A stretch of 64,000 bases of DNA from Vanilla planifolia (GCA_023846275.1 CM043869.1:39024737-39088736), one strand, 5' to 3'; positions 49,277 to 63,300 are shown, counted from the first letter of the stretch. The notes: generated from the sequence alone by a model not told the origin. A program made the numbers and translations.

Positions 49277-52200
49277 ATGGGAAAGCGGCTACGTCGAGGT
49301 GGCGGACGTTCGCCGTTTTCTCCCTCCGGCATTGATCGCTCCAGTCTTCTACGACGCATGAAATCGTTGAACTTGGATATCTTCTCAGAACCATATATGT
49401 TGATCGAGCGGCTCCGCGAGCGCTACCCTGACTATGCTCGCATTAAGCTCAAACCTTTCTCCGACCGAATCAACGAAACCTTGAAGTCCCTCCGCAGCAG
49501 TTCATTAAAATTGCCTGCTGCATCTTCCGCATCTGCCGCTGCTTATGGCTCTTCTTCCTCTTCTTCTTCTTCTGATAGTGACGATGCGGATGAGGAGCGG
49601 AGATCACGTAGGAAGCGTATCAAGGAGGACGCCTCAGAGAAGCGGCTTCTCCGAGCTGAATCCGAACACCTTCGCCGGCGACTGAGCATCCAAGGCGGCC
49701 CTTCTTCCTCATCATTGGAACCTTCGGATGACTTAACCTCCACATCCGAAGATGCGGTCTTCGAGGAAAAGGTGAACTTGGAGTTCGACATAACAAAGTC
49801 CATGCTTCGTGAGAGATACGCCAATCAGTCGACGCTTAGGAAGAAGCCACTGGAAGAAGTGAGGAATGTGGAAATTGAGGCAGTTGTGAATGAGACAGGC
49901 AAGGCCGAGATGGCGGTGACAAGGAAAGGAAGAGGGCAGGTGGTACCATTGACGAAGGGTGTTGGTGATCACAGTGATAATGTCCAATCCAGGGGAATGA
50001 TTAAGGAAGGGCCGAAGTTTCGTGATCTTGGAGGCATGAACAAGGTATTGGAGGAGTTAATGATGGAGGTGATTGTTCCATTGTGCCATCCCGAGCTGCC
50101 AGAAAGGTTAGGTGTAAAACCTGTATCTGGGATATTGTTGCATGGCCCGCCAGGGTGTGGCAAGACGAAGCTTGCTCATGCAATAGCGAATGAGACAGGC
50201 TTGTCATTTTACAAAATTTCTGCTACCGAAGTGGTTTCTGGTGTCTCAGGTAATTATGTTGTAACATAGAAGAAAAGTAATTTTCATGGGAATTTCATTA
50301 TTAGATTTTGATTATTATATTTTGGTATCTTGTTAATATATCATATGATACTCTCAACCATCTCTTATTGATTAACGGGTATTGATTGGATAGAAAACTT
50401 ATTTAATGTTATTTGCACGGTGCCATGTTTTTTTGTTGAACTTACATTGCTTCACTGAGCATATAATTCGAGTTGTATTTTATTTTCTTTTACAGACACT
50501 CGTGTTAGCTAGTGTTTGACATAATTCAGATCATTGTAGTTTTTTTTATGAATAATGAATTTCATAGATATGTAATAATATATCATTACCAATCTCACTG
50601 ATCATGCATAAAGTTTTGTGCAACCACCTCTGAGCTATGCTTGAGGATGTTGTGGGACCTTATTTGTTTCAAAACAAATTCCTTTGTTAAGCCAGTTGTA
50701 TGGCTATTGCCATAGAGGGAGAGAATCATTAAAGCAACATCAAGTTTTTTGAAAAGAGTTGCAAAAACCAATATTAAGAGCTTATGGTGGTTTGTATATA
50801 TGATCAAGCATGAGTAAGGGTAGCAGTTCCTGAGGTAAGGGCATTCCTCATTGCCAAGAAAAATTAGAAAAAAAGATTTTGTTCATAATCCAATCAGCTA
50901 TTTTGTTGCCTTCATAAAACGTGTGAAATCTTGTAAGTAATCTAATCAGTAGTCGAAGAGTAAGAATGTTGGTGATTTGTAGTTTTTACGTCTTCATGAG
51001 GTGCAGAATGTTGAATAAAGTTTGTAAGGAATCCATTTCAAAACAAATTCCAACAAAAGAAGATGCAAGCGAGGCTCCCAAGTTAACAACATTGGTAAAA
51101 GCAAGCTACGCCATGTTTGATGCAATAGAAAAAAGGTCCAAATGACAATGGTGATTCCGATGGCACCATTAAGGGATATAGTAGTGTTGACTTTCGACTG
51201 GTTGCTCGAGAAAGATGCAAGAATCAGAAAAATATCTGAAGTATGATGGTTAAGATTGTTCGAGAAGGATGGAATGACTAGAAGAACATCTGAAATATGG
51301 GAGGTAGTAGGTGAATAAGTTTCACATCAATTACAGGAGGGAAGATCTTGAGCAATATCAGTGAAGTCATACATTTTGAAATTGTGAGACATCTTTTTGG
51401 GGTAATCTGGGTTTGGATCTAATAAGAACTCCATTTTTAAGTATGTTTGAGTTGAAGAAATTTTGAGATGGGCGACCAAACAAAAATGGGTCTCTTGAAG
51501 AAAAAACTTGATTAATTTGGGATAATACCTCATAAAGGAAGGTTGAGATGTTACAATACGGTATTAAAGCCAACTTCCTCTAGTCTGATGTGGTTAGACG
51601 ACGAACTAAGCAGAAGTTGGTGGGATTAATTGTTGCTTGAAATTTAGTAGAGTGATCAAAGAACTAGAGTGATACAACTCAAGCTAATCTTCCTTTAGTC
51701 TTATTTGAGGTTGATAAGTAGTGGATATATTGTGTGTTTGTTTGGTCAATTGTTGCTTGAAATTTAGTGGAAACATGGTCGCATAAAACCTTGAAAGATA
51801 ATCAAATAATTTAAGAAATGTTTTTTCTTGGGTTGGTATATAAGTTTTATCATGGCGTGATGTTGTCTTTTAGTAGTTGTTAAACCTAAGGCTCATAGGT
51901 GGGACTATAGATAAAAACATTATTTAAGTAGAAGATTGCATAATTCTTAACTAAGATTGTAGATTTGAGTTATTACGTGCAGCAAAGTGGTAGTTTTCAT
52001 CTGACGGGCTAAAAAATTACCATGCATTTATCTATGATATCCTTGTTTTTGAATGCAATGTTTCACAGTTTGCTGGATCAAATTCAATGTGGTGGTACTT
52101 GCTTATTTGGTATATTTTGAATTTGGTGACCGCTTTCATCATTTGGTCATGAATGTGATTGAGTTGAGCAATTAGGAATCGATACTTGGTAATGATTTTG

Positions 52201-55200
52201 TTGATAAATCATCTCATTTCTTATGAACAAGGAATTTTGGAGCCTTACAAAAGTTAAAGCTTTGTTCGACATAACTTGTTCATGGTAATTCCTCACCTTG
52301 TTGTGGTAGCTCATTTTATAGGGTTTAATTGATAGAAGAAGAAGAAGAAGAGAGTTAGCAATGGCTTAGGAATATGGTCAATAGCATGTTGTACTTATTG
52401 TGGGGGAAATTGTCAAGAAACATATCTTGTTACTCTAAATATTCTAGAGTTTTAATAAATGTCTCTAAGATTTTGAACCCATATCATGATTATGAGTTTG
52501 TAGCAGTGTTTCTTTTGTATTTCTTGCTCAATCTTATTTGAGATTATAAGGTGTAACTCACTTTTATAGGTGTCTTTTACTTTGTAGTGGAGATTGTTTG
52601 GATAAGTTTTTTAGAGGTAGAGGGATGAAGAGAAATCTTTGTGGTGTTGTGGAAGAAAGTGCAAGTGTTTGACTTGTTATACATGATGTCTTAAGTATTG
52701 TACATCCATATAGCTAAGGATCACTTGTTTTTTTTTTACTTTTTGTAGATGGTGGCATGAACATCATTTTGGCAAGGCCTTGATTCCTATGAAAATGGGG
52801 TGCTCATCATACATCATATTACATTCCAAATTTTATGGGCATGAGGTATCTGTGTTTCACCAAATGGATTAGGTATAGATCTTTATGATACTTGGTTGGG
52901 TTAGAGTTAGAGAAAACATTAACCATTAGAAACTATCTATGGAGATGGCATTGACGTTGCTTCCACTATTGATAATGATATTTTAGGCCTTCTTGTTGAT
53001 AAGAATAAAAACATAGAATATGGTGTTCTTTTTTAGGTCCATTTTTTCATTTGCATGCCATGTTCAATGCATGATATAATTTGGCATTGGTTTGCCTTTT
53101 TGTGGGCAACCTCATATCCCTACAAGCTTGTCTTAGGGACCAAAGTCGACACCTCATCATCTTTGTGATCATTAATTGGTTAGAGATTTTGTAATATTTA
53201 GGACTTAAGAAAAGAGAAATGATTGTCAGGTGATGTTCTAGGGGTGTAGTCGTGAGACAAAGAGTAGTTCTTAGTAAGCTTCTAGGTGAAAGGATCTAGG
53301 GATGAATAATTATACATTAATTATGGAGAAAAGATTTTGAACTATTTGTGTAAGATCTTTGCTTAAACATAGTGAAACACGTTTTGTGGACACAATTTGT
53401 TTTGATTGGAGTGAGATGACAAGAGAGATAATATCTTGACATACCAAGGTTTGCTCATAACATTATGATATTAGATTTGTACCTTCTACAATGCTACATG
53501 ATTCAAGGATAAACTAATTAAACGATAGTGGTCCTATTACAGTTTGTATTGAAGATGGTGGGGAGTGATTTTCGGGTAACGTCTTAGGAATAAAATCATC
53601 AAACAAGAAGCAACTTTTGATAGACTTCTAGTTGGAGGGGTTTAGGGATGTATTGTCTTACATCGAGTATAAAAGAAAAGCTTTTGTGCTATATATGAAA
53701 ATCTTGGCCTTAGGATGTTGCGAGATGCTTTTGGGATCAAGGTATGCTTTTGTTTGTATGGAATGACTAAAAAGAGACAATGCCTTGATATGCTAAGGTC
53801 AGGTCATGATACACTTCTTATTTTTGCCACTTTTGTAACACAGTGATTGTACTTTATTTTATCATGATATTACTTATTCTCTGCTAGAGCAATACATGGG
53901 TACTCGTCAAATCATGGGATGTAAACTATGGATGATTTTTTCCCTTAGGTAAGTTTTTGTTGCTATCTTATATTGGAACAAAGTGGGAACATACTTTTCC
54001 ATAGGTGCAACTTATAACTCATTACAAGCGGAGATGTGATCATGTTACTTGTGCTTGAGTTGGTGCTTGACAATGGTTTATGTGCATATGGACTTACATT
54101 ACTAGCTTCATCTTTAACAAAGAGAACTTGTCATGGTCATGCCTTACGAATCAAATGTCAAGGGCTCTATGTTAACACTTTCTAACTCTTGTGGAGAAGT
54201 TTTCATAAGCTTAGCATTAATATTTAATATTTTATATAATTTGGAATAAATAGCGAAAGACAGTTGATGATTCTAACCCAGAAATATTCATTATTGTATG
54301 ACTATTATTGGTGATTGTTGGTAGGCATGATGATAATGATGACTTTTGTTCTTTGTAGACCTTCAGTTGTGTTATTATAAGTAAGTAGTGTTAGTTCTAT
54401 TCTTTTTGAAATCTCATTGGCATGAGGCATTGTTTGAGTAAGATGCAATTACTCATTCCCCCCTTTTTATCTAAATAAATTGTAGATAATTTTATGATAT
54501 TCATGTGCTACATTTATTGAGCTCTTGGTTTCTTGTAGATTATCAGTTTAGAGTAGGGCAAAAAACATTTTTGGACTTTTGTTTACTATTTTGTAATCAA
54601 GCTAATAATTTAAAGTTTCTAGCATTCTAAAATTTTTATGACTTTTTCAGGGGCATCTGAAGAAAACATAAGAGATCTTTTCAATAAGGCTCATCGAACT
54701 GCTCCTTCGATTGTATTTATTGATGAGATAGATGCTATTGCTTCCAAGAGGGAAAACCTGCAAAGGGAGATGGAACGTAGAATAGTTACACAACTTATGA
54801 TTTGCATGGATGAGTTGCACCAAACAATGAGAGTAGCAGATGATGCTCATTTTGATCTTGATAACCAAAAGTCACCTAGAACGCCTGGTTATGTCCTTGT
54901 AATTGGGGCTACAAATAGACCTGATGCTGTTGACCAAGCTTTAAGAAGGCCTGGGCGTTTTGATAAAGAAATAGGTTTAGGTGTTCCTGATGAGAATGCA
55001 CGTGAGCAAATACTCTTAGTGTTGATTCGCAACTTAAGACTTGAGGGTGATTTTGACATTCACATGATAGCCAAGTCAACGCCAGGTTTTGTTGGAGCTG
55101 ATTTAGCAGCATTGGTGAATAAAGCTGGAAATTTGGCAATGAAGCGAATACTTGATAGAAGAAGGTCTCAATTTATTGAAAGGTTCAGTGAAGACAACGA

Positions 55201-58200
55201 TTGGTGGAGACATCCTTGGTCATCTGAAGAAGTTGAGGGTCTTTGTATTACAATGCATGATTTTATGGTAATGCATTTAAAAATTCAATTCTTTATCAAA
55301 GGAACTTGTATCTTGTATGGTACTTTTATATTTTGAGATGTTTATTAGTATATCACTAAAACTTGTCAATTTATTTGTAAAAGATTCATTTCTTTAAGAT
55401 AGAATATCTCATACTAAAAACTTTGCTTATCATCTACAAAGCAGCCCATGTCTAAAAGTTACTTGTTTACCACCTAAAGTTTGTTACTTTACTACACGGC
55501 CACCTAGATTAAATTCTCACTGTTCTTTATGTTGAATTAAGTTAACCTACTATAACATATTTTTAGCCAAACTAAGATAATGTTCATTTGCACTTCCATT
55601 CATTAGATGACAAATTAGGCTAATTTTAGATACAATCAAGTTTTTTTAAAGTTGAAGTTTAACTAAAATAGGCTACTATTAATTGAATTTTTAGCTTGGG
55701 TGCTTGTTGAGCAAAATAATTATTCATATAATAATTTATAAGACTTGGGTGTTTTGTAGATAATTATCTAAGCTTTAGGTGCTAGATATGTAATTTTTAA
55801 AAATTTATTGTTTTATTGTGCTAATGGGCAAGCTTTTAGTCCTGTACTGATAAAACTCCTGGCATTTCTTAATAGAAATATTAATTTCTTTCAAACATCA
55901 GTTTAGGGAATTTTATTTTGGTATTGGTATATTTTTAGCAAGCACAAATGTGCATGAAGTAATCGCTTTTACACCTTGCATGAATACCATTTTGGGATGC
56001 CATTAGATGTGGAACATTGAAACTTCTACAATGGAGGCTTCATTTCCTAAATGCTGCTGCATATGTTGATTTGGAATTTCTTCGTGGCATACTGCGGCTT
56101 GTCATCCATCATCTTCAACCATAATTATGATTGCAAGCTTGTCATTTACTTTTAGAAATTAACTTGGATTTCTTTTCTTAATTCCTTTCAGGAAGCTAGT
56201 AAACTAGTCCAGCCTTCTACTAGAAGAGAGGGATTTTCTTCAATTCCTGATGTCAGCTGGGAAGATGTTGGTGGGCTTGATTCATTGAGGAAGGCTTTTG
56301 ATCGCTATATTGTGCAACCCATAAAACAACCAGAGGACTATGAGGTAGGTTACATACCTAATCATGTGGCGAATGGAAAAAAAACATAAATAGTTTAAAA
56401 TTTAGATATCATATTTTTCATCAGTTTGGGATTTCCTATTTGCCTTTTAACTTTTGGTCAACCAATCTTTTGTTTTTGGGATATCGAAATACTCAATTTT
56501 TAGCATTTCTATACATGTTTCCATTGGAAGTGAACAAACTAGAAACTTTTGTTTGTTCTGAGGGTGCTGATATTTATAATTTATTAATGCTAGAGTTTTT
56601 GAGGTTCTCCACCTTTGAATCAGAATTCTTGTTTTTGATGGAAAATAGAAAAGATGTTAGGCATTTTTATTGGTTCTCATGTCTAGTACATAGGAGAAAA
56701 AATGGTACAAAAAAGAAATGTGCAGCATATCCTGATAATAGTTATTCAAATATCTTGAAACTGGTCTTCAACATTATGAAGTGGTGTGGGATAATCTTGT
56801 CATATCAATGTTTTCTATCTTCTCTTCCTTTTGTTTGTCAATTTTTGGTTCATTCTCTGTTACAGAGTTTGTGATTCATAGTTTTGTCTTTTTTTGCCTT
56901 GTTTCATTAAAGATTTTATTGGAATCGTTAGTTTGTTTAAGATAACACTTAAGAAAGCATATTTGTAGGAACTTGGGGTGGACATGAAGGAAGGATTTAT
57001 GCTTTATGGGCCTCCAGGGTGTGGCAAAACGTTAATTGCAAAGGCAGTAGCCCATGAAGCAGGTGCCAACTTTATCCACATCAAGGTGCATTAAGTCTTC
57101 TGGAGTTTCAGTTAGTGTTCTTATATATTGTTTTGTCTGGCTTCATTTCCACTAACATTCAGCATACAAAACCAAAATCTTCTTCCTACTTCACACCCTT
57201 TCCTTTTTCAGGTAGAACACTGCTCTTTTTTACTGAATTGCATTTGTGATTTGCAGGGTCCTGAAATTGTGAGGAAATATGTGGGAGACAGTGAGCAGGA
57301 AGTAAGAATGATTTTTACTCGTGCAAGATGCTGCTCTCCTTGTATAATCTTCTTTGATGAAGTGCGTAGTGTACCCCTCACCTTCCTTTTTATTAATTCG
57401 TGTTGCCTACTATGTTGATTTTTTCTTCTGATTTTACACGCATACACAAAACTTATGTATGCTATTAATTGATTTTAGAGAGGTTTTCAAGGTATGTAGT
57501 GTGATGTTCAACGCATAGCAAGGGTTTTGTATAGTGGGTATTGCAGGAGTATATATTGAGGCAATGATCTATGTAGCAGCAGCCAAGATGATTGGGAGGA
57601 TTCAGGTTTTTTGTTGTGTTTTTGGGAAATTTTTGATAGATAAACTGTTTTGCCTATGTGTATGGATGATCTTGTAGGTAAAACTAGGCTTATTACCAAT
57701 TCTTTCTTCAGAAATGCATTTTGCTATTACAGAGCTTCAAATCTAGGGAAACCAAATCCTTTGGGCTTCACTTACAATCTGAATGCTGTATAGTATGTTT
57801 GGTTACTTTGGATGTAGAAATTTAGCTTGTTGGGTGGGCTAGGTTATGTCAACATTTTGTGCTTTAATGTACCAAACTTTAGGATTGAGTTTCCTTAGGA
57901 AAACAACAGATTCTTACATTGTAAATCCATAACCGTGATTACCTTAATCCTTTGGTACAGTGAAAATGCATTTTCCACCTCTTTGGCCTTGTCAATTTGT
58001 TAAGCAAAATGCGGATGGGCTGTTTGTTAGTTTTAGTGTGGTTTTGTAACAAACATACATCCTACTTCTTCTATGGGCAGCTCTTGGTTGTTCATTTTAA
58101 GCATGATATATCTTATATGTTATGGTTATCAATTTTTTTTACCTCGCTACATTTTTTTGACAATGTTCTTATAAACATATGCCTAAAGCAAAAATAAGTT

Positions 58201-59415
58201 ATCACCATTAAATTTTGGGTTAAGCATTACTCAACTAATATAAGCATATTTTATTCTCTCTGTCCATCAGGAAGGTAATACAGCATATTAATTTGTGATT
58301 CATTGTTTTTTTTTTGGCACGAACCCTACTCTTGGCAGCTGAAGCAAATCGTTCTACTTAACATATATAATCTGTTGTTTCATATTATTTTTGTTTAATT
58401 CAGATAGATTCTTTGGCACCAAAACGTGGAGGTGAAGGAGCTTGGGCTATGGAACGTGCTCTGAACCAGGTTATGTTGATGTGATGTGTTTTCTTGTTTG
58501 CATGTCAATAACATTTTTATCCTTCGATCTTCGAAAATGATGCTACCTATGAACCCCAAAACTTTATTTCTAAGCTTTGTGCTATCCTTCTTAAATTGCA
58601 GTTGCTAGTTGAGTTAGATGGTGCCAATCAGCGACATGGTGTGTATGTGATTGGAGCTACAAATAGGTATAAATGTAATGGTTTGCATCGTTAAGTTTAT
58701 TTTTTAATCAGTGTCTTATGAAGAGTTTCTTGCAGAATTGATAACATAGACGCAGCTATTATGAGGCCTGGTAGATTTGGAAGAGTCTTTTATGTCCCTC
58801 TTCCTACTGCTTATGAACGACTATCAATCCTAAAAGCACTTGGTCGTAAAAAGCCTCTCTCTCCTGATGTTGATTTAAATGCCCTCGCTTGTAGAGAAGA
58901 ATGCAGGAATCTCACTGGTGCTGATCTTTACGCACTGGTAAGGTTTAATTTTGCATATAACATTAGTGAACATTTCAATTAGGCTTCCAGGGATTTGTGT
59001 TTTTGCTTCAGGATGTGTTTAAGTTTGTTTCCGTTTTGGCAGATGAATGAAGCTGCAATAATTGTTAGGGAGGAGAAGAAGATATGTGTTGAACAGGGAG
59101 TTCCTTATTCTGAACCATTGGTCATTAAGACATCACATTTTGAGAAAGCTTTTCAAAGTATCTCTCCATCTGTCACCGAAGAGGTATTTGATAAACATAA
59201 CAGTAGAACACCATTTGGATCATTTGATATGAAGTTCTTTCATATGATTGGTTTTTTACATATTGTAGGCCACTTTTTTCATTAATTTTCATGTTGTTTT
59301 TTTTCTTATGAGTAATCTTTCAATTGTTGGATTCTGAAACATTGTATGTTTTTGTTCTTGTACGCTGCAGGATGTGTGTTTCTACGAGTCCTTAAGAAGA
59401 ATTAGACCACCTTGA
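49277..59415 (+). CDS. CDC48C: CDC48C/NVL-type double AAA ATPase
   Basis: Ten coding exons: 49277-50249, 54651-55267, 56192-56344, 56969-57085, 57257-57361, 58404-58469, 58602-58666, 58736-58937, 59043-59183, 59371-59415. The frame closes at all nine GT-AG junctions, giving 827 residues (Arabidopsis CDC48C is about 820). The N-terminal 240 residues are basic and low-complexity: [10 protein letters not shown] start, a Ser run near residue 93-100, an acidic stretch, then RRSRRKRIK, a likely nuclear signal. AAA domain D1 (about 245-530) has Walker A GPPGCGKT at 290-297, Walker B IVFIDE at 345-350 and RRPGRFD. D2 (about 551-800) has Walker A GPPGCGKT at 595-602, Walker B IIFFDE ending at 655 and MRPGRFG. 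Both ATPase sites look intact. The family is the nuclear VCP-like branch, linked to nucleolar ribosome maturation and protein unfolding. Intron 1 (4401 bp) splits D1 just after Walker A. Confidence 0.97.
50840..51110 (-). mobile_element. LINE fragment, RNase H-like end of ORF2
   Basis: The minus-strand translation includes [15 protein letters not shown] and, about 80 bases on, [19 protein letters not shown]. These resemble the 'E.DS..v..l' and 'H..REGN..AD.LAN' signatures of the RNase H domain that ends plant L1-type LINE ORF2. The pieces are separated by frame breaks. No reverse transcriptase was seen upstream on that strand, so this is a short degenerate fragment. Confidence 0.6.
51500..51700 (+). 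mobile_element. Possible left LTR end and primer site of an LTR-element fossil
   Basis: The text 'gagatgttacaatacggtattaaagcc' type region at about 51545-51571 resembles the end of a gypsy LTR ('..gatgttaca') followed by a tRNA-Met primer site (tggtatcagagcc). Following sequence has no intact domain. It is old and broken, and the boundaries are not defined. Confidence 0.4.
53222..53815. repeat. Diverged direct repeat, period about 340-350 bp
   Basis: Copy 1 (about 53222-53465) and copy 2 (about 53565-53815) share in order 'gcttctag(g/t)tg', 'gg(a/g)(t/g)(c/t)tagggatg', 'tggaatgac' against 'gagatgac', 'agaga(t/c)aat', 'cttgatatgctaagg' against 'cttgacataccaagg', and 'gctcat' against 'ggtcat'. 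Each copy is about 245 bp with about 100 bp between. Confidence 0.6.
55268..56191 (+). other. CDC48C intron 2 (924 bp)
   Basis: Contains a foldback/MITE-like element (55448-55805). No coding sequence is apparent in the rest. Confidence 0.8.
55448..55805. mobile_element. Foldback or MITE-like element with imperfect inverted ends
   Basis: The left arm (about 55448-55520, 'gtctaaaagttac..ccacctaaagt..tactacacggccacctaga') pairs imperfectly with the right arm (about 55741-55805, 'acttgggtgttttgtaga..agctttaggtgctaga..gtaatttttaa') read in reverse complement. The arms are about 60-70 bp in a unit of about 360 bp, non-coding and AT-rich inside. That fits a non-autonomous DNA transposon. The ends are too eroded to call a target duplication or superfamily. 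Confidence 0.5.
57362..58403 (+). other. CDC48C intron 5 (1042 bp)
   Basis: It separates Walker B (FFDE) from [10 protein letters not shown] in D2. I see no repeats, RNA genes or coding signal in it. Confidence 0.8.
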
Positions 59416-60384
59416 AATCGGAATCTGAGCTAGTATTCAATTTTGCATTCTTTCACTTGAGTGTTTCTTTTACTGGTTTGTCTTGTTAAATTTGTTTTAA
59501 GGTAAAAATTTCATCAACCAAGTTGAGCTTGAAGCTTCCATTTGCAGATAGTAGAAATCATTCGTTCAGGCATATTTATGCTTTAAGAGATCGATGTTCA
59601 ATTACTATCGAGCTCTATTCGATAGTGGGTGGTATGTCATGTAAAGGTTAGAAGGTGGAATTGTTAAACATACATTACTATGCTTCTTTGTAGGCTTTAG
59701 TATGTTAGGTGATAAGACTTAGGTGGCAAGTTTTCTTGACATGAGCTTTGTTTATGCTTTACTTTTTTTTTAATCAACTTTGCAATTTTTAAATGTATTA
59801 TAGCTTGTTCACAAGAAAAGAATAGAATAGAAAGTTTCCTAAATGTATATAACCATGCTTTTAATAGCACTTTTATGAACTAAATACAACAGAATGCAAA
59901 TAGTGAAGTTAAGTACTAACGTAACAATGACAACTGTAAGCAGAGTAAAAGGAAAGCAATTTAACCCAAGAGCAGTGTACCTGAGCCACTGCTCAATATT
60001 TTTTGAACCTAAAATTGCCTGCCAACCATGCGAGCCCGTGTTCCTTGAAAAGAAATCCTCCAAAAAATAAGTTCAAGTCTTAAATAAGGTTGAATCAAAT
60101 GAAATAATTATACATTAATACCCATCCAGGAAGTTCATATAAACTATATTCGGCAGTCAAGTCAAATAAGAAATGCAGAAATAGACAGATCAACTCCAGT
60201 AGAAATTTTACAAGCATGGAAGGCATCTTTTTAAAGTAGCCTAACATGAATAATTAAGTTCAACTACACATAAAGCACACACAAAGTCCTACAACTGGAA
60301 TTAGTCCCTACAAAGTAGACAGTAATGAAGAAGCTATTGTGGGTCATCAGGGTTACTTACCATCGTTGTAATCGACAGTCTCCT
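59416..60384. other. Convergent 3' region between CDC48C and the FRIGIDA-like gene
   Basis: 969 bp between two facing stop codons. It should hold both 3' untranslated regions. The minus-strand frame at 59839-60063 has no family resemblance, and I see no other gene. Confidence 0.6.
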
Positions 60385-63300
60385 CTATCGATAATAAGCT
60401 TGCTGCTGATAAGCAGGAGGCATGCCGTTGTTGTAAGCTCCCATTCCATTGCTGTAGGCACCATAGGGAGGATAATTCATGGGATGAGCCGCGTAGAAAC
60501 TATGGCCTGATGATCTTTCGTATGGATAAGGTGGAAAGGGTGAGGTTTGGTATGTGGCGTGTGAGGGTGGTGTCTTTGCATATGTAAGAGCAGAAGCAGC
60601 GGGGAATGATGACACACAAGCATTGTTTGTGAGACGGCCTGCCTTTGCGGGCGGCATCAGGACGCAATTGTTGGCTCGTGTTCGCTTGTTGGCGGGACCG
60701 ACCGATGTCTTTCGCTTCTCGATCTTGGCCTTCTCCAGGTTCTCGAGTCTTTTGTTGAGGTTCTCGAGGGGGAATTCCGGCTCAAGCTTGTGCTCCTCGA
60801 TGCATTTCATAACGGCTCGGATCGCAGATTGTTCCTTGCGGAAGGAATTGTTCTGCGTCATCAAGAAAATCGAAGGGGTGCTATCTTAGTTTTGGTAATT
60901 GAAGAGAGGAAATATTATGCCTACTTGGAGTGTGGACATACTGCAGATTGGCATGAGTTGTTTCCATCTTCTGGGATCAAAGCAGCGGTTTTCTTTGCAT
61001 CTCGAAGGTAGGCTTTCAATAGGGGAACAGGAGGATACTTTTCATGAAGTCCAGATTCATAGGCAAAGTGTATTGCATCCAGTGGTTGTCCTTTGCTAAT
61101 TAGTTCATCTATTATCTCTAAAGACAAAAAATCTAGTTTCAGTCAATACATCTAAACAGCAACAGCACAAAGATTATCTTACAGACAAGCAGCAGAAATT
61201 ACTGCTCTCATAGCTCATCCATCACACTTTAACCTGCAACGATTAGTTAAATATGGCAGAAAGACAGAGAATGTAGAACAGAACAAAAACTGAACTGAGA
61301 ATTCAATGATATGTGCACCAAAATAAATTATAACTATGGCAGGCTGACCACTAATGAATCAGCAATCCAATCACAAGTATGACAAAACCAACCGCAACCA
61401 CAGAGACATAGCAGAGTTAATGAATTCTAACATGGAAGAGCTCTGATGCCAGCTATTGTTCAGTGTTCTAAAGACTCATGAACTCAGTCACATAGGAGCA
61501 ATTTGCTTGTCAGATTCATGAACTAGCATAAGGTATTGTACAAAAACCGCTTAATACCAAGTTTTGACAAAACTGAAAATTAAAAAAATATGAATAAACA
61601 AAACTATAGAATCATAATTTACCAAATTGGACAAAATGCAAAAGAAAGTCTCTTTAGTCCAAACTTGAATGGCTATTATAGAAGAATCAGGATTGAATCA
61701 TTGTTGAAACTTGAAATGGCGCAAAAAAAATTAAGCATGTCAGATGTTGAATATGTAATATACACGAAATCTGGCAACTGTCCCCAAAATGATTGAAGAT
61801 CAACATACCAAAATAAGAAAACCTAGATTGTCACAAATAACACAAATGACGTTCAGGCATGATTTGCTTTCACTTTCACAACATTATATGAATGCATTCC
61901 CTGGTACACAGTTCTGTGCAATCAAGCATTTCTTAAGGCTCCCAAGAAAAAGGCAAAAAACCATGAGAAATGTTGGAGTTCACTTAATCAAAATTTGAAA
62001 CTTTCTACCTCACACATAGTGTGAAAATCAAAGGATTGCCCAGAGATTCCATGGAGATGAATATAGAAAACTCAATGCTTCGTTCAAAACAAAAAGAATA
62101 GTCCTACATGTGCGTGCTTATGGACCTAAAAAAAAACAACATAAACACAGCATAAATTAAATAATTGCAGAATAATTTGTTAGGAAATTTTTTCAAACTT
62201 GAGCATTTGATTATTCCACTAAGGGCATACTGAGCCAAGACAAACTTAAGATGACCTCAATGTAGGAACTCTAGGTCCTAAATCTAGACTCATATCTAAA
62301 ATAAAAGTGACTTATTTCAAGGAAAGATAGCACCATAAAAACTCAGAAAGCAAAGCTTTAATATGTTCCCACAGAGGTTCATAAGGAAAGCTACGGCAAA
62401 CACCATGGAAACACGAGTTAGAACTGATACCCATGTGAAACTCATGAATTCAAAAATCCAATCTAGTCGGTTAGATCCATCATTTTAGATACTAACATAA
62501 CAGGTTGTCAAATATCTAATAGGAAACCATATCCAATGAATAACTCAATTTTATCCAAACGGATCCATATCTCCTCCAAGAGAAGCAGTTAAAACCAAGT
62601 GCATGCACCATTAGCTTTACCTCATAGTTGAAGCACTGCCATCAGCTCCACCACACCATCATTTAATTTGCCATCATTGGATTTACCATCCAATTGACTC
62701 TACTACCCCATTAGCCTTTCAACATTTGATCCCAAGACTCTCAACCGAATCATGCAAGGCTTTGACATCACTTTTTAAAAGGAGAAACACATTAGGGATC
62801 CAATGCACATGCAACACCCATCAGCTCAAATGTCTAAATAGTGTGTTGAGGTAATCACTTTACATATCAAAACTATAATTTGTTAAATAGCGAATGTGTG
62901 ACCATCCTTCAAGTGTAACCAAATAAATTTCTTACTGAAAAAAAAAAAGAAAACCTGAACATGGGATCAGCTCCATCAAAAGAAGTCCTCATAACACATC
63001 AAATGCAAGTGCCATCAACTCTACCACATTGCAGGCCGTGTCACACATTTCAAATCCATTGAAACATCGTTGTCAACTTTTATGCCCATCCTCAACTCTG
63101 TTAAAACAACACCATTGACTTGGCAGCCCCAAGGGCTCTATCACTCATCATCTAATTCAGCTCCCATTTGCTCTAATGTGACACTCGATTCCAAAGATTC
63201 ATTATTGAACAACACCTATCTCAACTACCATTTGTTAAAAGAGTAGCACCATCAGGTACAAGTTGAGCCCAATAGATGCAACAACCACCACCACAAATGT

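Larger units (their letters stand above)
50250..54650 (+). other. CDC48C intron 1 (4401 bp), transposon-rich
   Basis: Between the D1 Walker A and Walker B exons. It holds a minus-strand LINE fragment (50840-51110), an LTR-fossil-like segment near 51500-51700 and a diverged direct repeat (53222-53815). The remaining stretches show nothing I can name. Confidence 0.8.
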
